64,000 nt of DNA from JAPLST01 sp964397565 (GTDB lineage: Bacteria; Auribacterota; UBA3054; JAPLST01), in assembly GCA_964397565.1 (NCBI GenBank), contig CAYNJC010000015.1:36419-100418 (forward strand), read 5' to 3'. Positions 30,691 to 39,617 of this stretch are shown piece after piece. The translations under genes and the position numbers were made by a program. Position 1 is the first letter of the stretch; each line of letters opens with the position of its first letter. The notes beneath the pieces are model-generated. The model saw only the letters and a list, made by a program, of their open reading frames with translations. It did not search any database and was not told the origin of the DNA.

Positions 30691-33012
30691 TCAGCGCGCG
30701 CGGCGCCTTAGCAGCAGCGCGCCAAACGCCAGTGTCACCAGGCAGTACAAGAACGGCTCGGGCACGGTGCCGTATAGTTCAAAGCCCATGCCGGCATTGA
30801 CGGCGTTAGTGCCCCACAGGCCGTCGCCCGCGGACATCTCCAACGGCATGCCCTGGCGCGCGGTGGGCGAATCGATCACGCCCCAGATGGTGGTGCCCTG
30901 CAATTGGGCGGCGAACCAGTAGGTGCTGCCTGCCTGGGCGAAGAACGGCGCCTGCAAATCCGCCTGATAATACCAGAGAATATTGGTGGGGAACTCGCAA
31001 TTGTAACCCGGATGGAATTCCTGCTGCAGGAGCGCGCCGGGATGGCTGTAGCCGGCCGGATTATCGGCATATATGCGCAACCAGAAGCCAGTTTCATTGC
31101 CGGCACGGTAGTAAGGGTAATAACCGGTCCAGCGCACGGTTTGCACAAACAGGTTGCTCGAGAAGGTGAAGTCATCGGCGGCAATGTTGGTCGTTGGCGG
31201 ATCCACATAGCTTTGGAAGTACCATGCTCCCGGCGGGGCCATGGCCTGCTGATACATAAGCGTACCGAGCGGCGTCGGGCAGATGGCGTCAACTTTGATC
31301 GCCTGCGCGCTGCTGTAACCGTTGGTGCTGCCGTCGAGGTCGCCATACGTCCACGGCCCGGTGGATTTGCGGAAGCGCACGGCGAGATCGAGTTGGCCGG
31401 CCATCGTAATCGGAATTGCGCGGGCGTAGACATCATTACTGAGGTAGGCGCCGACATAGGGCGTGTCGAACCAGACCCAGGTGGTGTCCGGCGCAGTGCC
31501 GCGCTGGCCATAGCCAAGTTGCGCGGAATAGTTCGGCGCCGGCGTCGGCCCGCCGGTTTCGCCGGCGGTGTAGAGCAAGCCGGTGATGACGGCGGTGGCT
31601 TGGTAACTTGTCAGAATAATCGGCGACGGCCCGACCAGTTGGGCATTATCCACGCCGGTTATGTTGGCAACGATCTTGACATTGTCAACATACATGCGGT
31701 GGGAATTCGTGCCGATGTAGAGGAAGCCGATGTAGACTGAGGTGTTGCCGCGGTATTGCGAGAGATCCGCCGTCACGGGATTGAGATAGCTCGGGAGGCC
31801 GGATGCGCGGGCGATCTCGACATATTGGCCGTCGGCCGGATTGCGGCTGCCGGTAGAAATGAACGCGGCGGAGTAGTAATACGTCCGCGGCGCGGAGACA
31901 AAACAGATAAATTCGCACGAGAACGGGATCTGGTTGACATTCGGCAGCGCGATGGCCGGCGTGACAATCCAGTTGGAGACAATCCCGGTCACCGTCACAT
32001 CGCCGTGGCGCAGTGAGGGTGGCGGATTGCCGGATCCAGTTGACCAGAACCAGCCGAGTTGCGGGGACGCCAGAAAATACGAGGCCCAGCCGTTGGTGGA
32101 GGCGTAGGTGGTAAAGGGCTCGTCCATGATGGTCTTGGTCCAGGTGCATTGGCTGACGAGGGAGGCCGAATTTGAATAGCCGGCCTGGATTGCGACGACA
32201 ATCGCGGCGTTGACTGCGCCCGGCATTGCGGCCAGTGGCACGACGGCGTTGACCACGAAGGAAGTGGCCGCGCCGGACGCGAGCAGCGGGGTGAACGCCG
32301 GTCCGCTTTCGCTCCAGTTGGCATTGCGGTAGAAAAGATTAAACGCCGTGGTGACGGCCGTCTGATTGGTGACGGTGACAAGGTACGGCAGCACATCGCC
32401 GGGCAGACCTTGGCGGTTTTGCGTGGCGGGCAGCACATACACATTCGGCGCCATATCGCTGACCTGCACATCGTCCAGATGGCAATCATTGCCATAGCGA
32501 CTATTGAACCGAAATGCCAGCATGACATTGGGCTGATTCAGCGCGCCGGCGGGCAGGTCAACCGTCTTGGGCGACCACGCATCACCGGCGGCATTGTAGC
32601 GATAGTAATTGGTGAAAGAGAACCAGGCCGTGCCGTTGGTGGACCATTCCACGGTCACGAAATCAGGATTGCCCGAATATTCATTGTCCTCGGTCCAGGC
32701 GCATTGCACTTTGAGGGACGCATAGCCAATGGTTGAGAAGCCATTGGTGTATTTCAGGCGCATGACCGCGCCGCTGGGACAGTCATAGGAGTTGAACTGG
32801 ACAAAGCGCGCGCCTTCATAGGGCGCGAACCCGATCGGATTGGCGCTGGTGGCCACATAGTTCAGGGCCGGATCGACGCCGGGATCGTTGACGATTTCTG
32901 TCGCCCAGCCGGCGGGGGTGGTGGCGTCGTTGAATCCCTGCGATAAAAGCGTGGCGCTCAAGCCAGAGAGGGCCATGCAGAACAGCATAAGGATAACAAG
33001 ATACAGCTTCAT
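30691..33012 (-). CDS. Large PEP-CTERM secreted protein with jelly-roll type modules
   Basis: ATG 33012 is chosen: AGGA lies 8 bases upstream and a signal peptide begins at once (KLYLVILMLFCMALSGLSA). The 773-residue protein opens LLSQGFNDATTPAGWATEIV and has two modules of the type seen in extracellular adhesion and MAM/cleaved-adhesin domains, with VQCAWTEDNEYSG and CHLDDVQVSD in the first and MYVDNVKIVA in the second. A third region of about 200 residues precedes the C-terminus, where GTVPEPFLYCLVTLAFGALLLRRR... is a standard PEP-CTERM signal. No catalytic motif is seen; a role in surface or matrix binding is likely. Strand and spacing suggest a single-gene unit. Confidence 0.8.
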   Translation of the reverse strand: MKLYLVILMLFCMALSGLSATLLSQGFNDATTPAGWATEIVNDPGVDPALNYVATSANPIGFAPYEGARFVQFNSYDCPSGAVMRLKYTNGFSTIGYASLKVQCAWTEDNEYSGNPDFVTVEWSTNGTAWFSFTNYYRYNAAGDAWSPKTVDLPAGALNQPNVMLAFRFNSRYGNDCHLDDVQVSDMAPNVYVLPATQNRQGLPGDVLPYLVTVTNQTAVTTAFNLFYRNANWSESGPAFTPLLASGAATSFVVNAVVPLAAMPGAVNAAIVVAIQAGYSNSASLVSQCTWTKTIMDEPFTTYASTNGWASYFLASPQLGWFWSTGSGNPPPSLRHGDVTVTGIVSNWIVTPAIALPNVNQIPFSCEFICFVSAPRTYYYSAAFISTGSRNPADGQYVEIARASGLPSYLNPVTADLSQYRGNTSVYIGFLYIGTNSHRMYVDNVKIVANITGVDNAQLVGPSPIILTSYQATAVITGLLYTAGETGGPTPAPNYSAQLGYGQRGTAPDTTWVWFDTPYVGAYLSNDVYARAIPITMAGQLDLAVRFRKSTGPWTYGDLDGSTNGYSSAQAIKVDAICPTPLGTLMYQQAMAPPGAWYFQSYVDPPTTNIAADDFTFSSNLFVQTVRWTGYYPYYRAGNETGFWLRIYADNPAGYSHPGALLQQEFHPGYNCEFPTNILWYYQADLQAPFFAQAGSTYWFAAQLQGTTIWGVIDSPTARQGMPLEMSAGDGLWGTNAVNAGMGFELYGTVPEPFLYCLVTLAFGALLLRRRAR

Positions 33013-33374
33013 GGTGAGCATCCTCAGTTCCTGATTATTATGGCGGCCACTGGCGTGGCGCGCCAACATACGCATCTTGATACGGAAAGTATAGCATGTT
33101 TCACGCTGTAATGCAATTGTCGCGAATCTGCAGTACATTGTTCGCCACGTTCAGTCAACGTGGTGGGTCGTCTCAGCGCGCATGTTACCCGTGCCCTGAC
33201 AGGGGCACTGATCATGCCACGCATTTCCCAGGGCGTTGCCCTGGACTGCTATGCTCCGCGCCGTTGGCGCGGCTGCGGCGCTCTCGATCGGCCAACGCAG
33301 CGTGGTTAGCAGCGCGAGTCGCCGAATCTGGGAAACCTTGCAAAAAGGGCGGCGTTGTCTTATAATTACCAGCT
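33013..33374. other. Intergenic stretch between divergent genes
   Basis: It must hold the promoters of the PEP-CTERM gene (minus) and lpxI (plus). At about 33220-33300 it contains CAGGGCGTTGCCCTGG, a near-perfect inverted repeat, and GCGCCGTTGGCGCGG, another; these resemble REP-type intergenic sequences. No gene is supported. Confidence 0.4.
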
Positions 33375-34226
33375 ATGGATGTAATAAAAGCGAAGACACC
33401 GCCGCTGCAGCCCGCGGATGAGCCGTTCGGGCTGATTGCCGGCGGGGGGAATTTGCCGCTCGAGTTTGTGCGGCATGCGCCGGCGCTGGGCATGCGCCGG
33501 ATCATTGCGGTTGGCTTTCGCGATACGACATCGCCGGAAGTGCGCACGGCGGTGGCCGAATATGACGAGATTGGCATTGGGCAATTAGGCCGGTTGATCA
33601 AATATTTCACGCGGCATGGGGTGTGCCAGGCGATTATGTTGGGCAGTGTGTCGCCGCGACTGACGATTGCGAATATCCGGCTGGATCTGCGCACCATTCT
33701 GCTGGCGGCGCGGGTGAAGGACCGGCGGGCGGACAGCGTCCTGGGCGCGATCGCGGCGGAAATGGGCAAGGATGGCATTGTGCTGCAGGAGACGACGCGC
33801 TATCTGCCGCATTTGCTGGCGGTCGAGGGTTGCATGACAAAGACGACGCCCGGCCGGCGTGAGTGGGATGATATTCAGCTTGGTGTGAAGATTGCGCAGG
33901 CCAGTGGCGCGTTGGACGTCGGCCAGACGGCGGTGGTGCGCAAGCACGCGGTCGTTGCGGTCGAGGCGATGGAAGGGACGGATGCGTGCATCCAGCGGGC
34001 GGGCACGCTGACGAGCGGTTGCGTGGTGGTAAAAATGGCGAAGCCGCGCCAGGATTTGCGTTTTGACGTGCCGTGCATCGGCGCGACGACGTTGCAGAGG
34101 ATGATCGAAGCCGAGGCATGCGTGCTGGCGGTCGAGGCCGGCAAGACGTTTGTGTTGGAAAAGGAGCAGATGCTGGCCTTGGCGGATGCGCACAAGATTG
34201 CGATTGTGGGCGTGAAGCCGGTTTGA
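33375..34226 (+). CDS. lpxI: UDP-2,3-diacylglucosamine pyrophosphatase LpxI
   Basis: 283 residues. The N-terminal half opens GLIAGGGNLPLEFVRHA, the family's glycine-rich start; the C-terminal DUF1009 catalytic half contains DSVLGAIAAEMGKDGI, VGQTAVVRKHAVVAVEAMEGTD (first words typical) and KMAKPRQDLRFDVPCIG. LpxI removes UMP from UDP-2,3-diacylglucosamine to give lipid X in lipid A synthesis, replacing LpxH. Length is standard. Its presence implies an outer membrane with lipid A. The oxidoreductase gene follows after 73 bases on the same strand, a pairing seen in several Gram-negative groups, so they are likely one operon. Confidence 0.93.
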   Translation: MDVIKAKTPPLQPADEPFGLIAGGGNLPLEFVRHAPALGMRRIIAVGFRDTTSPEVRTAVAEYDEIGIGQLGRLIKYFTRHGVCQAIMLGSVSPRLTIANIRLDLRTILLAARVKDRRADSVLGAIAAEMGKDGIVLQETTRYLPHLLAVEGCMTKTTPGRREWDDIQLGVKIAQASGALDVGQTAVVRKHAVVAVEAMEGTDACIQRAGTLTSGCVVVKMAKPRQDLRFDVPCIGATTLQRMIEAEACVLAVEAGKTFVLEKEQMLALADAHKIAIVGVKPV

Positions 34227-34250
34227 GGTTTTGAGTTTTGGCTTTCAGAG

Positions 34251-34279
34251 TTCAGGTTTCAGGGTTCAGGTTTCAGGTT
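34251..34279. repeat. Short tandem repeat of TTCAGG(T) units
   Basis: TTCAGGTTTCAGGG is followed by TTCAGGTTTCAGG in the spacer between lpxI and the oxidoreductase. Similar TTTTCAG repeats occur at 58014-58146. Confidence 0.6.
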
Positions 34280-34299
34280 AACGGAGAGGAGCGGGGACG

Positions 34300-35280
34300 A
34301 TGGAAAAGCTACGGACGGCGGTGATCGGGGTTGGGCACTTGGGCAAATATCACGCGCGGATTTGCGCGCAATCGCCGGAGATCGAGCTGGTCGGCGTGGT
34401 GGATGTGAACGAGACAATGGCGCAGGAAGTGGCCAAGGAGCACGGCGTGCGGGCCTTCACGCGGATTGAGGACGTGCTCGATTTGATTGATGCCGCGCAC
34501 GTGGTGGTGCCGACCGACAAACATCATGCGGTGAGCAAAACACTGCTGGAAGCGGGCAAGCATGTGCTTCTGGAAAAACCGATGACCACGACCGTGGCGG
34601 AAGCGGACGAGTTGCTGACGTTGGCGAAGGCGTATGATCGCATATTGCAGGTGGGCCATGTCGAGCGCTTCAATCCGGCGATCATCGGCATTCAAAAAGT
34701 GCTGACGCAGCCGATTTTTATTGAGGTGCACCGGCTGTCGCCGTTCAATCCGCGCGGGACGGAAGTCGGCGTGGTGCTGGATCTGATGATTCATGATTTG
34801 GACATTATTCTGCATTTGGTCAAGTCGCAGGTGGAGCGGATTGATGCGGTGGGCGTGCCGGTCTTGACCGCCAAGGAAGACATTGCCAACGCGCGGGTGT
34901 CGTTTGCCAACGGGTGCGTGGCGAACGTAACGGCGTCGCGGGTGAGTGCGGAGCGGATGCGCAAGATTCGCTTCTTCCAGAGTGACGCGTACATTTCGCT
35001 GGATTATGTCGCACAGAACGCGAAGATTTACCGGCGGCAAGGCTGGCAGATCATGGATGAAGTGATCAATTTTTCGGGCGAACAGCCGTTGCAGAAAGAG
35101 ATTCAGAGTTTTGTCGCCTGTGTGCGCGAAGGCGGCCGGCCGCAAGTGTCGGGCGAGGAGGGACGCAATGCGCTGGATGTCGCGACGCGCGTGACGGAGG
35201 CGGTGCAGGCGCATCTGGCGCGGCTGAAGAAGCTGCATCCGGAAGCCGCCGCCGCGCAGGCGCAGGCGCAGGCGTTCTGA
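34300..35280 (+). CDS. Gfo/Idh/MocA family NAD(P)-dependent oxidoreductase
   Basis: 326 residues from ATG 34300, with GGAGAGGAG-like purines upstream. The Rossmann fold is clear: AVIGVGHLGKYHARI (GxGxxG) at the start, VVPTDKHH near 70, and the family EKP motif in LLEKPMTTT near 93. The second domain has DLMIHDLDIILHLV, with the catalytic-region DxxxHD pattern. Family members oxidise or reduce sugars and sugar nucleotides. In the lpxI context it may act on a lipid A-related amino sugar (as GnnA does), but no GnnB-like transaminase is seen, so this is a guess. The alanine/glutamine-rich tail (about 15 residues) is unremarkable. Confidence 0.88.
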   Translation: MEKLRTAVIGVGHLGKYHARICAQSPEIELVGVVDVNETMAQEVAKEHGVRAFTRIEDVLDLIDAAHVVVPTDKHHAVSKTLLEAGKHVLLEKPMTTTVAEADELLTLAKAYDRILQVGHVERFNPAIIGIQKVLTQPIFIEVHRLSPFNPRGTEVGVVLDLMIHDLDIILHLVKSQVERIDAVGVPVLTAKEDIANARVSFANGCVANVTASRVSAERMRKIRFFQSDAYISLDYVAQNAKIYRRQGWQIMDEVINFSGEQPLQKEIQSFVACVREGGRPQVSGEEGRNALDVATRVTEAVQAHLARLKKLHPEAAAAQAQAQAF

Positions 35281-35342
35281 GAGAAAAATGGCCACGAAGC
35301 CACACATGGCGGCGCGGATCATCGTAGAGCCGAAAATGCGTT

Positions 35343-35373
35343 TGCGGTGAACGCGGCGGTGCCGCCGACCGCA
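35343..35373. terminator. Bulged hairpin between convergent genes
   Basis: TGCGGT (35343-35348) pairs with ACCGCA (35368-35373) and GGCGG (35355-35359) with CCGCC (35362-35366). It sits between the oxidoreductase and GspK-like stops. No clear T-run. Confidence 0.4.
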
Positions 35374-35377
35374 ACGG

Positions 35378-38300
35378 TTAGTCGCCCAGGATCACGCGCA
35401 GGGGCGCTTGGGGCCCGCTTTCGATCACGGGGCTGCGATCAACAATCACGTCGCGCGTGACTCTGGCCGTAATGGCGTCGCCCGCGCCGGGGTCAAATGC
35501 GCCGTCGCCATTGGCATCGCGCAATGCCTGGGCTATGACGCGGACACGGAACTGGTCGCTGCGCGTGGTGATCAGGTTGGCGTTCTTGGCATAGAGTTGC
35601 GGTGTGACGCCACGCACCTCGAGGATATCCGTCGGAGATTCATAGCAGGGCATGGCGTTGGGCTTGCCGTTGCGGGTATTGGTGCGGATGGCCTGAGCCA
35701 GTTCGGGTGTGACGCCTATGAGCGCGTTGAGCGCGCGTTCGGACGCCGTATTGACGTTGATGCGGCCCCATTCGGGGCAGGGCGTCACCAAGGCGAAGTC
35801 AAACCAAGCGAAGCCGGAACTGCGCGGATGATTCAGACCGCTGGGCACAATGCGCAGACGAATGCCGCCGGACGGTGAGATGTGGTCCGGGCCAAGCAAA
35901 CCGCAGAAGATGCCGTCGGTTTTATCGCATTGCAAGTCGGTGGACAGCGGGCCGCGCAGGTAGTCAGCGAACAGGCCGCGCGTGTCGCGGGACGGCAACG
36001 GCAGGGGATCATAAACCCGGGTCGCGAAATTGAAGGCGGCCACACTCAAATGCGCATTATAATTTTCCTCAAGAAATTCGGTGGTGCTGATGGCGTCATT
36101 CAGGCCGAACAGGTAGAGGGCATAGGTTGCCGGCGCGAGGCCCTTCTGCTGCCACTCCCAGATGCCCTCGTCGCCGTTGTTGCGGGAATAGAACATGGCG
36201 GAAGCATAGCCGGGGCCGAGGCTGAAGCGCTCGCCGGGCAGGGCGTGCAGTTGCTTGTTGCCGGGTGCGGAATAGCCGTCGATAGTGATGGTTGTGCTGG
36301 AATTTGAGCTAACGGCGAAGGCTTCGCCGCAGAGCGGGCCGGTGAGCATGCGCAAGGTCTGCGCATTCCAGATATTCGGTTGCCAGAGGGCGTCGGCGGC
36401 GGTGACGCCATTGACGGCGCCGGCCTTGACGGAAGCGAAGGCGGGCCGCCAGCCGCTGATGTGCGCGTTTTCCTCTTCGGCGTCGAGGCGCGTGCCACTG
36501 ACAGTGAAGAAGCGCGCGAGCGAACGCAGGGCTACGGGTGTGGGCGTGCCGCCTTCCAAGGTGCCCAGCGTCCGCCAGTTGTCTGCGGCACGCACCTTGA
36601 GGACATCCCCGACGGAGACGAACGGCGCATTTTTGATGCGCGGGAGGGCGGCGTCGCGGGCACTGCTTTGGTTGCGGGCATCGCGGGCGGTGCCACCAAA
36701 GGTTGCCACGCGACTCTTGACCCAGGTATAACGGGCCGGGTCCAATTTCACGCTGCTGGCAAAGCTTTCGTTCAGTGCGGTGTTGGCATATTCAACGGTG
36801 CGGGCGGCAATCTGGTCATACTCATTGCGCAAGGTCATCGAGACGAAGCCGCCTTCACGAGGCATGCCGCGGATGGTGATATCGTCGCCTTTGTGCAGCG
36901 ACAGGATGCTGACATTGCCCATGTCGAGGATGTCACGGGTATTGCCGATAATGGTGGTAATGATGCCGAAGGGCGAGTTCTGGTCGGCCCGCGGCTTGCG
37001 CAAATGCCACTCGCACATTTCATACTTGAGTTGGTCGGTGCGGAAATCAGCGCCTTTGCAGCTGATTTTGCCGTTCTTGGTATCCGTCACTTCGTAGCGC
37101 ACGCCCCATAGAAAATCAGGCATTTCGGCGCAGGGAAACGCTTCCATCTGGGAATTGCCCCAGATGCCGTCGCGCGAGCCGCCGTACTCGAGGTCGAAAA
37201 TGTTGCGGTGATTAGTAATATAAAAATAGCCCTTGGGTTGAATGACGGGATTGGGATCATCATAACGCGTGCCGCGCAAGGTGCTGTAATGGGTGGCGGT
37301 GCGGATGCGCGCAACCTGGTCGGCATAGGAACCGGTGTTGATCACAATGCGCCAGTTGGCCAGACTGACGGCATGGTCGCTGATGTTGTACAGTTCAAGG
37401 ATATCGGGGCGCAGCAAGTAGACATGCTGCACCACGTTTTTATTGCGGTAGGCTTCGACGCTGCGCGGATCGTCAGCGCCGGCGTCACGGCAGGTGGAGA
37501 CCGTGACGCGCACATAGCCGTCCTGGGCGCGTTGGGCGACGCCGCCGGCGTAGGGGGTGCGCAAGAGCCAGGCGCGCTCGGCCCCGCCCGGCAGGGTCAA
37601 GCTGGTGTCGCGCAAATCGTCGGCCGTCAGCTCGAGCATGCGCGTTTCTGAATAAGAGCTCGGATCGCCGTCGGTGTCCAACGACGGATAGAAGCCTTTG
37701 TAGGGGGTCACGCTCGGGCGCAAGAGCGGCTCCCACACTTGCATGTAGTGCGTATCCACATTGGCGTCCTCCAATTGCGACCCTTTGACAATCGTTTCCG
37801 GCAAATTGTTTTCGCCAATGAAGACGTTGTAGTACAGGCCTTTCGGCGGCGTAAAGCCGGCATACAAATTGACCGGGCAATACAGCGTTTCACTGACTTC
37901 CGGGACAACGGTGACCAACCCGCCCGGGTTGTTGCGCCAGAAATTGTTGATCATGACGGCATTATACACACCGGTCACGCCGCTTACCTGGGATGCGAGA
38001 AACGCATAGGTGTCATTTTCCTTGCCGGAGCAACGCACCTCGAGCTCGTCTGCGCCGTTGCCGGTGATGAGGTAAGGGACATAATAGTTGTCGTAGGTGT
38101 TGGTCGGCATCGCGTAGACCATCAGATAGGCATTTTTCCACATGTCCGGGATCCACTTCAAGTTGCCGGTCAGATCAGTGAACTTCTCGAACGCCTGGCC
38201 TTCGCGGGTGGTACTGAGAATGACGTTTTTCTCGAGGCGGACGGTGGCGCGCGCGCCGCCGCCGCTGACGCGGTCGAGCTTCCAGCCATAGCGAAACGAA

Positions 38301-39568
38301 CGCGTCAACTTCTGCAAGTGCGCCAGTTCGTACCACCAGCCGACGCGGTGCACCAACTCGCTGCTGCTGCTGGCCGGATTATTGCGGTCGGCGCGCACGA
38401 CAAAGCTGCCATCATTGGCCAGAATTTCACTGAAGCAGACCGACTCGATGCCGTACTCGCTGCCGACCGTGGAGAGGACATGGTTTTCGTCGCGATAGTC
38501 AAGGATGTTGGCGGCAATGACCCGCAGCTTGATGTCATCGGGCTCGATCATCTGTTCGCTATTGGCGCGCGTCAACATGGACTGCAATTGCCGGCGGCTG
38601 GTGGCGTTGATGTTCAATTGCGCGCGCCAGGCGCGGTCACGCGCTTCCCAATAGACCGGCCGGGTGCGCGAGTGCACGGTGGCATACTTGCGCAGGATAT
38701 TCGCGGCGGACGCGGACAGCGGCGCGTGGCCGATGCTGCCCGATGAAACCTCGCGCAACGAGCTGATGACGCGGTCATCCCAGACGGGCTGCAGCGGATT
38801 GTACTCGTCCGGCTCGTCGATGCCTTCATCGACTTCATCGACGACGCCGTCGGCGTCATTGTCGGTCAGATCGAGGGCGAAGCGCAGGGCGTTGTTGTTG
38901 TCATCGCGCAGGGCCTGGCCTGGCGCAAGGTCGCGCCCATAGCGGAAGCGCAGAATGTCTTTGACAAACGGCAGTGAGAGCGGCAGGCCGGCCAGCTTGC
39001 CGTCCGAGAGCATCACCTCGAACGTGCCGACGCCTTCGTTTTGCATTTGTGGATTGAGCGCGCGCGCCGTATTGACATTGATCTTGCCGGTTTCATCCTC
39101 AATCAGGACGGCATAGCGGCCGACCAGCCGGCCGGGCGCATTGCGGACGTAAATCCAACGGGCGTCGGCGGCGTTGGGCAGGGCCAATCCGTCGATGTCA
39201 GCGGCATCCTCCGGGCGGGCCGGATCGGGGGCGAACGCCTGCGCCCATGCCTCACTTTCGTCGTCAAACGCCGGCTGCTGCTCAAGATCGTCGCGCAACA
39301 TACTGCAGGCGTGTTCCAGCCCGGACTGCGCCAGCAATTGCGCTTGCAGCAAGCGAGTCTGGTCCTGACTGTTGGCGACAATGACTGAGGTCTGCACTTG
39401 AAACACCACCGCCAGCAAGGCCAGCAGGGTCAACACCGCCAGCACCGTGACCAAGGCCACCCCGCGCGGCGAGCGGCACAGATTCAGGGACGCGCGCAGA
39501 TAGCGGCCGCCCCACCGATCCTGTGTCGGTGAAACGAAAGCGGGGGAAGAGGGCCGGCGTGTTTTCAT
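35378..39568 (-). CDS. Very large GspK-like minor pseudopilin
   Basis: ATG 39568 is used (frame opens at 39586). The 1396-residue protein has an N-terminal basic stretch, the segment RGVALVTVLAVLTLLALLAV as prepilin-like membrane helix, and a following LLAQSGLEHA helix, as in GspK/PulK. Near residue 160 GKINVNTA and again near 1280 GRINVNTASERALNALIG match the helix-hairpin-helix type segments of GspK. Ordinary GspK is about 300-350 residues; here about 1000 extra residues, rich in beta structure and including an LTD-like part (DILELYNISDHAVSLANWRI), are inserted. GspK caps the type II secretion pseudopilus; this enlarged form may do the same or display the insert. No other gsp gene is in the window. 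Confidence 0.75.
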   Translation of the reverse strand: MKTRRPSSPAFVSPTQDRWGGRYLRASLNLCRSPRGVALVTVLAVLTLLALLAVVFQVQTSVIVANSQDQTRLLQAQLLAQSGLEHACSMLRDDLEQQPAFDDESEAWAQAFAPDPARPEDAADIDGLALPNAADARWIYVRNAPGRLVGRYAVLIEDETGKINVNTARALNPQMQNEGVGTFEVMLSDGKLAGLPLSLPFVKDILRFRYGRDLAPGQALRDDNNNALRFALDLTDNDADGVVDEVDEGIDEPDEYNPLQPVWDDRVISSLREVSSGSIGHAPLSASAANILRKYATVHSRTRPVYWEARDRAWRAQLNINATSRRQLQSMLTRANSEQMIEPDDIKLRVIAANILDYRDENHVLSTVGSEYGIESVCFSEILANDGSFVVRADRNNPASSSSELVHRVGWWYELAHLQKLTRSFRYGWKLDRVSGGGARATVRLEKNVILSTTREGQAFEKFTDLTGNLKWIPDMWKNAYLMVYAMPTNTYDNYYVPYLITGNGADELEVRCSGKENDTYAFLASQVSGVTGVYNAVMINNFWRNNPGGLVTVVPEVSETLYCPVNLYAGFTPPKGLYYNVFIGENNLPETIVKGSQLEDANVDTHYMQVWEPLLRPSVTPYKGFYPSLDTDGDPSSYSETRMLELTADDLRDTSLTLPGGAERAWLLRTPYAGGVAQRAQDGYVRVTVSTCRDAGADDPRSVEAYRNKNVVQHVYLLRPDILELYNISDHAVSLANWRIVINTGSYADQVARIRTATHYSTLRGTRYDDPNPVIQPKGYFYITNHRNIFDLEYGGSRDGIWGNSQMEAFPCAEMPDFLWGVRYEVTDTKNGKISCKGADFRTDQLKYEMCEWHLRKPRADQNSPFGIITTIIGNTRDILDMGNVSILSLHKGDDITIRGMPREGGFVSMTLRNEYDQIAARTVEYANTALNESFASSVKLDPARYTWVKSRVATFGGTARDARNQSSARDAALPRIKNAPFVSVGDVLKVRAADNWRTLGTLEGGTPTPVALRSLARFFTVSGTRLDAEEENAHISGWRPAFASVKAGAVNGVTAADALWQPNIWNAQTLRMLTGPLCGEAFAVSSNSSTTITIDGYSAPGNKQLHALPGERFSLGPGYASAMFYSRNNGDEGIWEWQQKGLAPATYALYLFGLNDAISTTEFLEENYNAHLSVAAFNFATRVYDPLPLPSRDTRGLFADYLRGPLSTDLQCDKTDGIFCGLLGPDHISPSGGIRLRIVPSGLNHPRSSGFAWFDFALVTPCPEWGRINVNTASERALNALIGVTPELAQAIRTNTRNGKPNAMPCYESPTDILEVRGVTPQLYAKNANLITTRSDQFRVRVIAQALRDANGDGAFDPGAGDAITARVTRDVIVDRSPVIESGPQAPLRVILGD

Positions 39569-39617
39569 GCAATGGTAGTCACCCACGCTCCCGCCAGCGG
39601 CGGGAGCGTGGGCGTTT

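Noticed and set aside
33220..33365. Short frame with PGRCPGL-type translation
   Set aside because: This wording recurs as spurious translation of REP-like intergenic repeats; no ribosome site or domain supports a gene.
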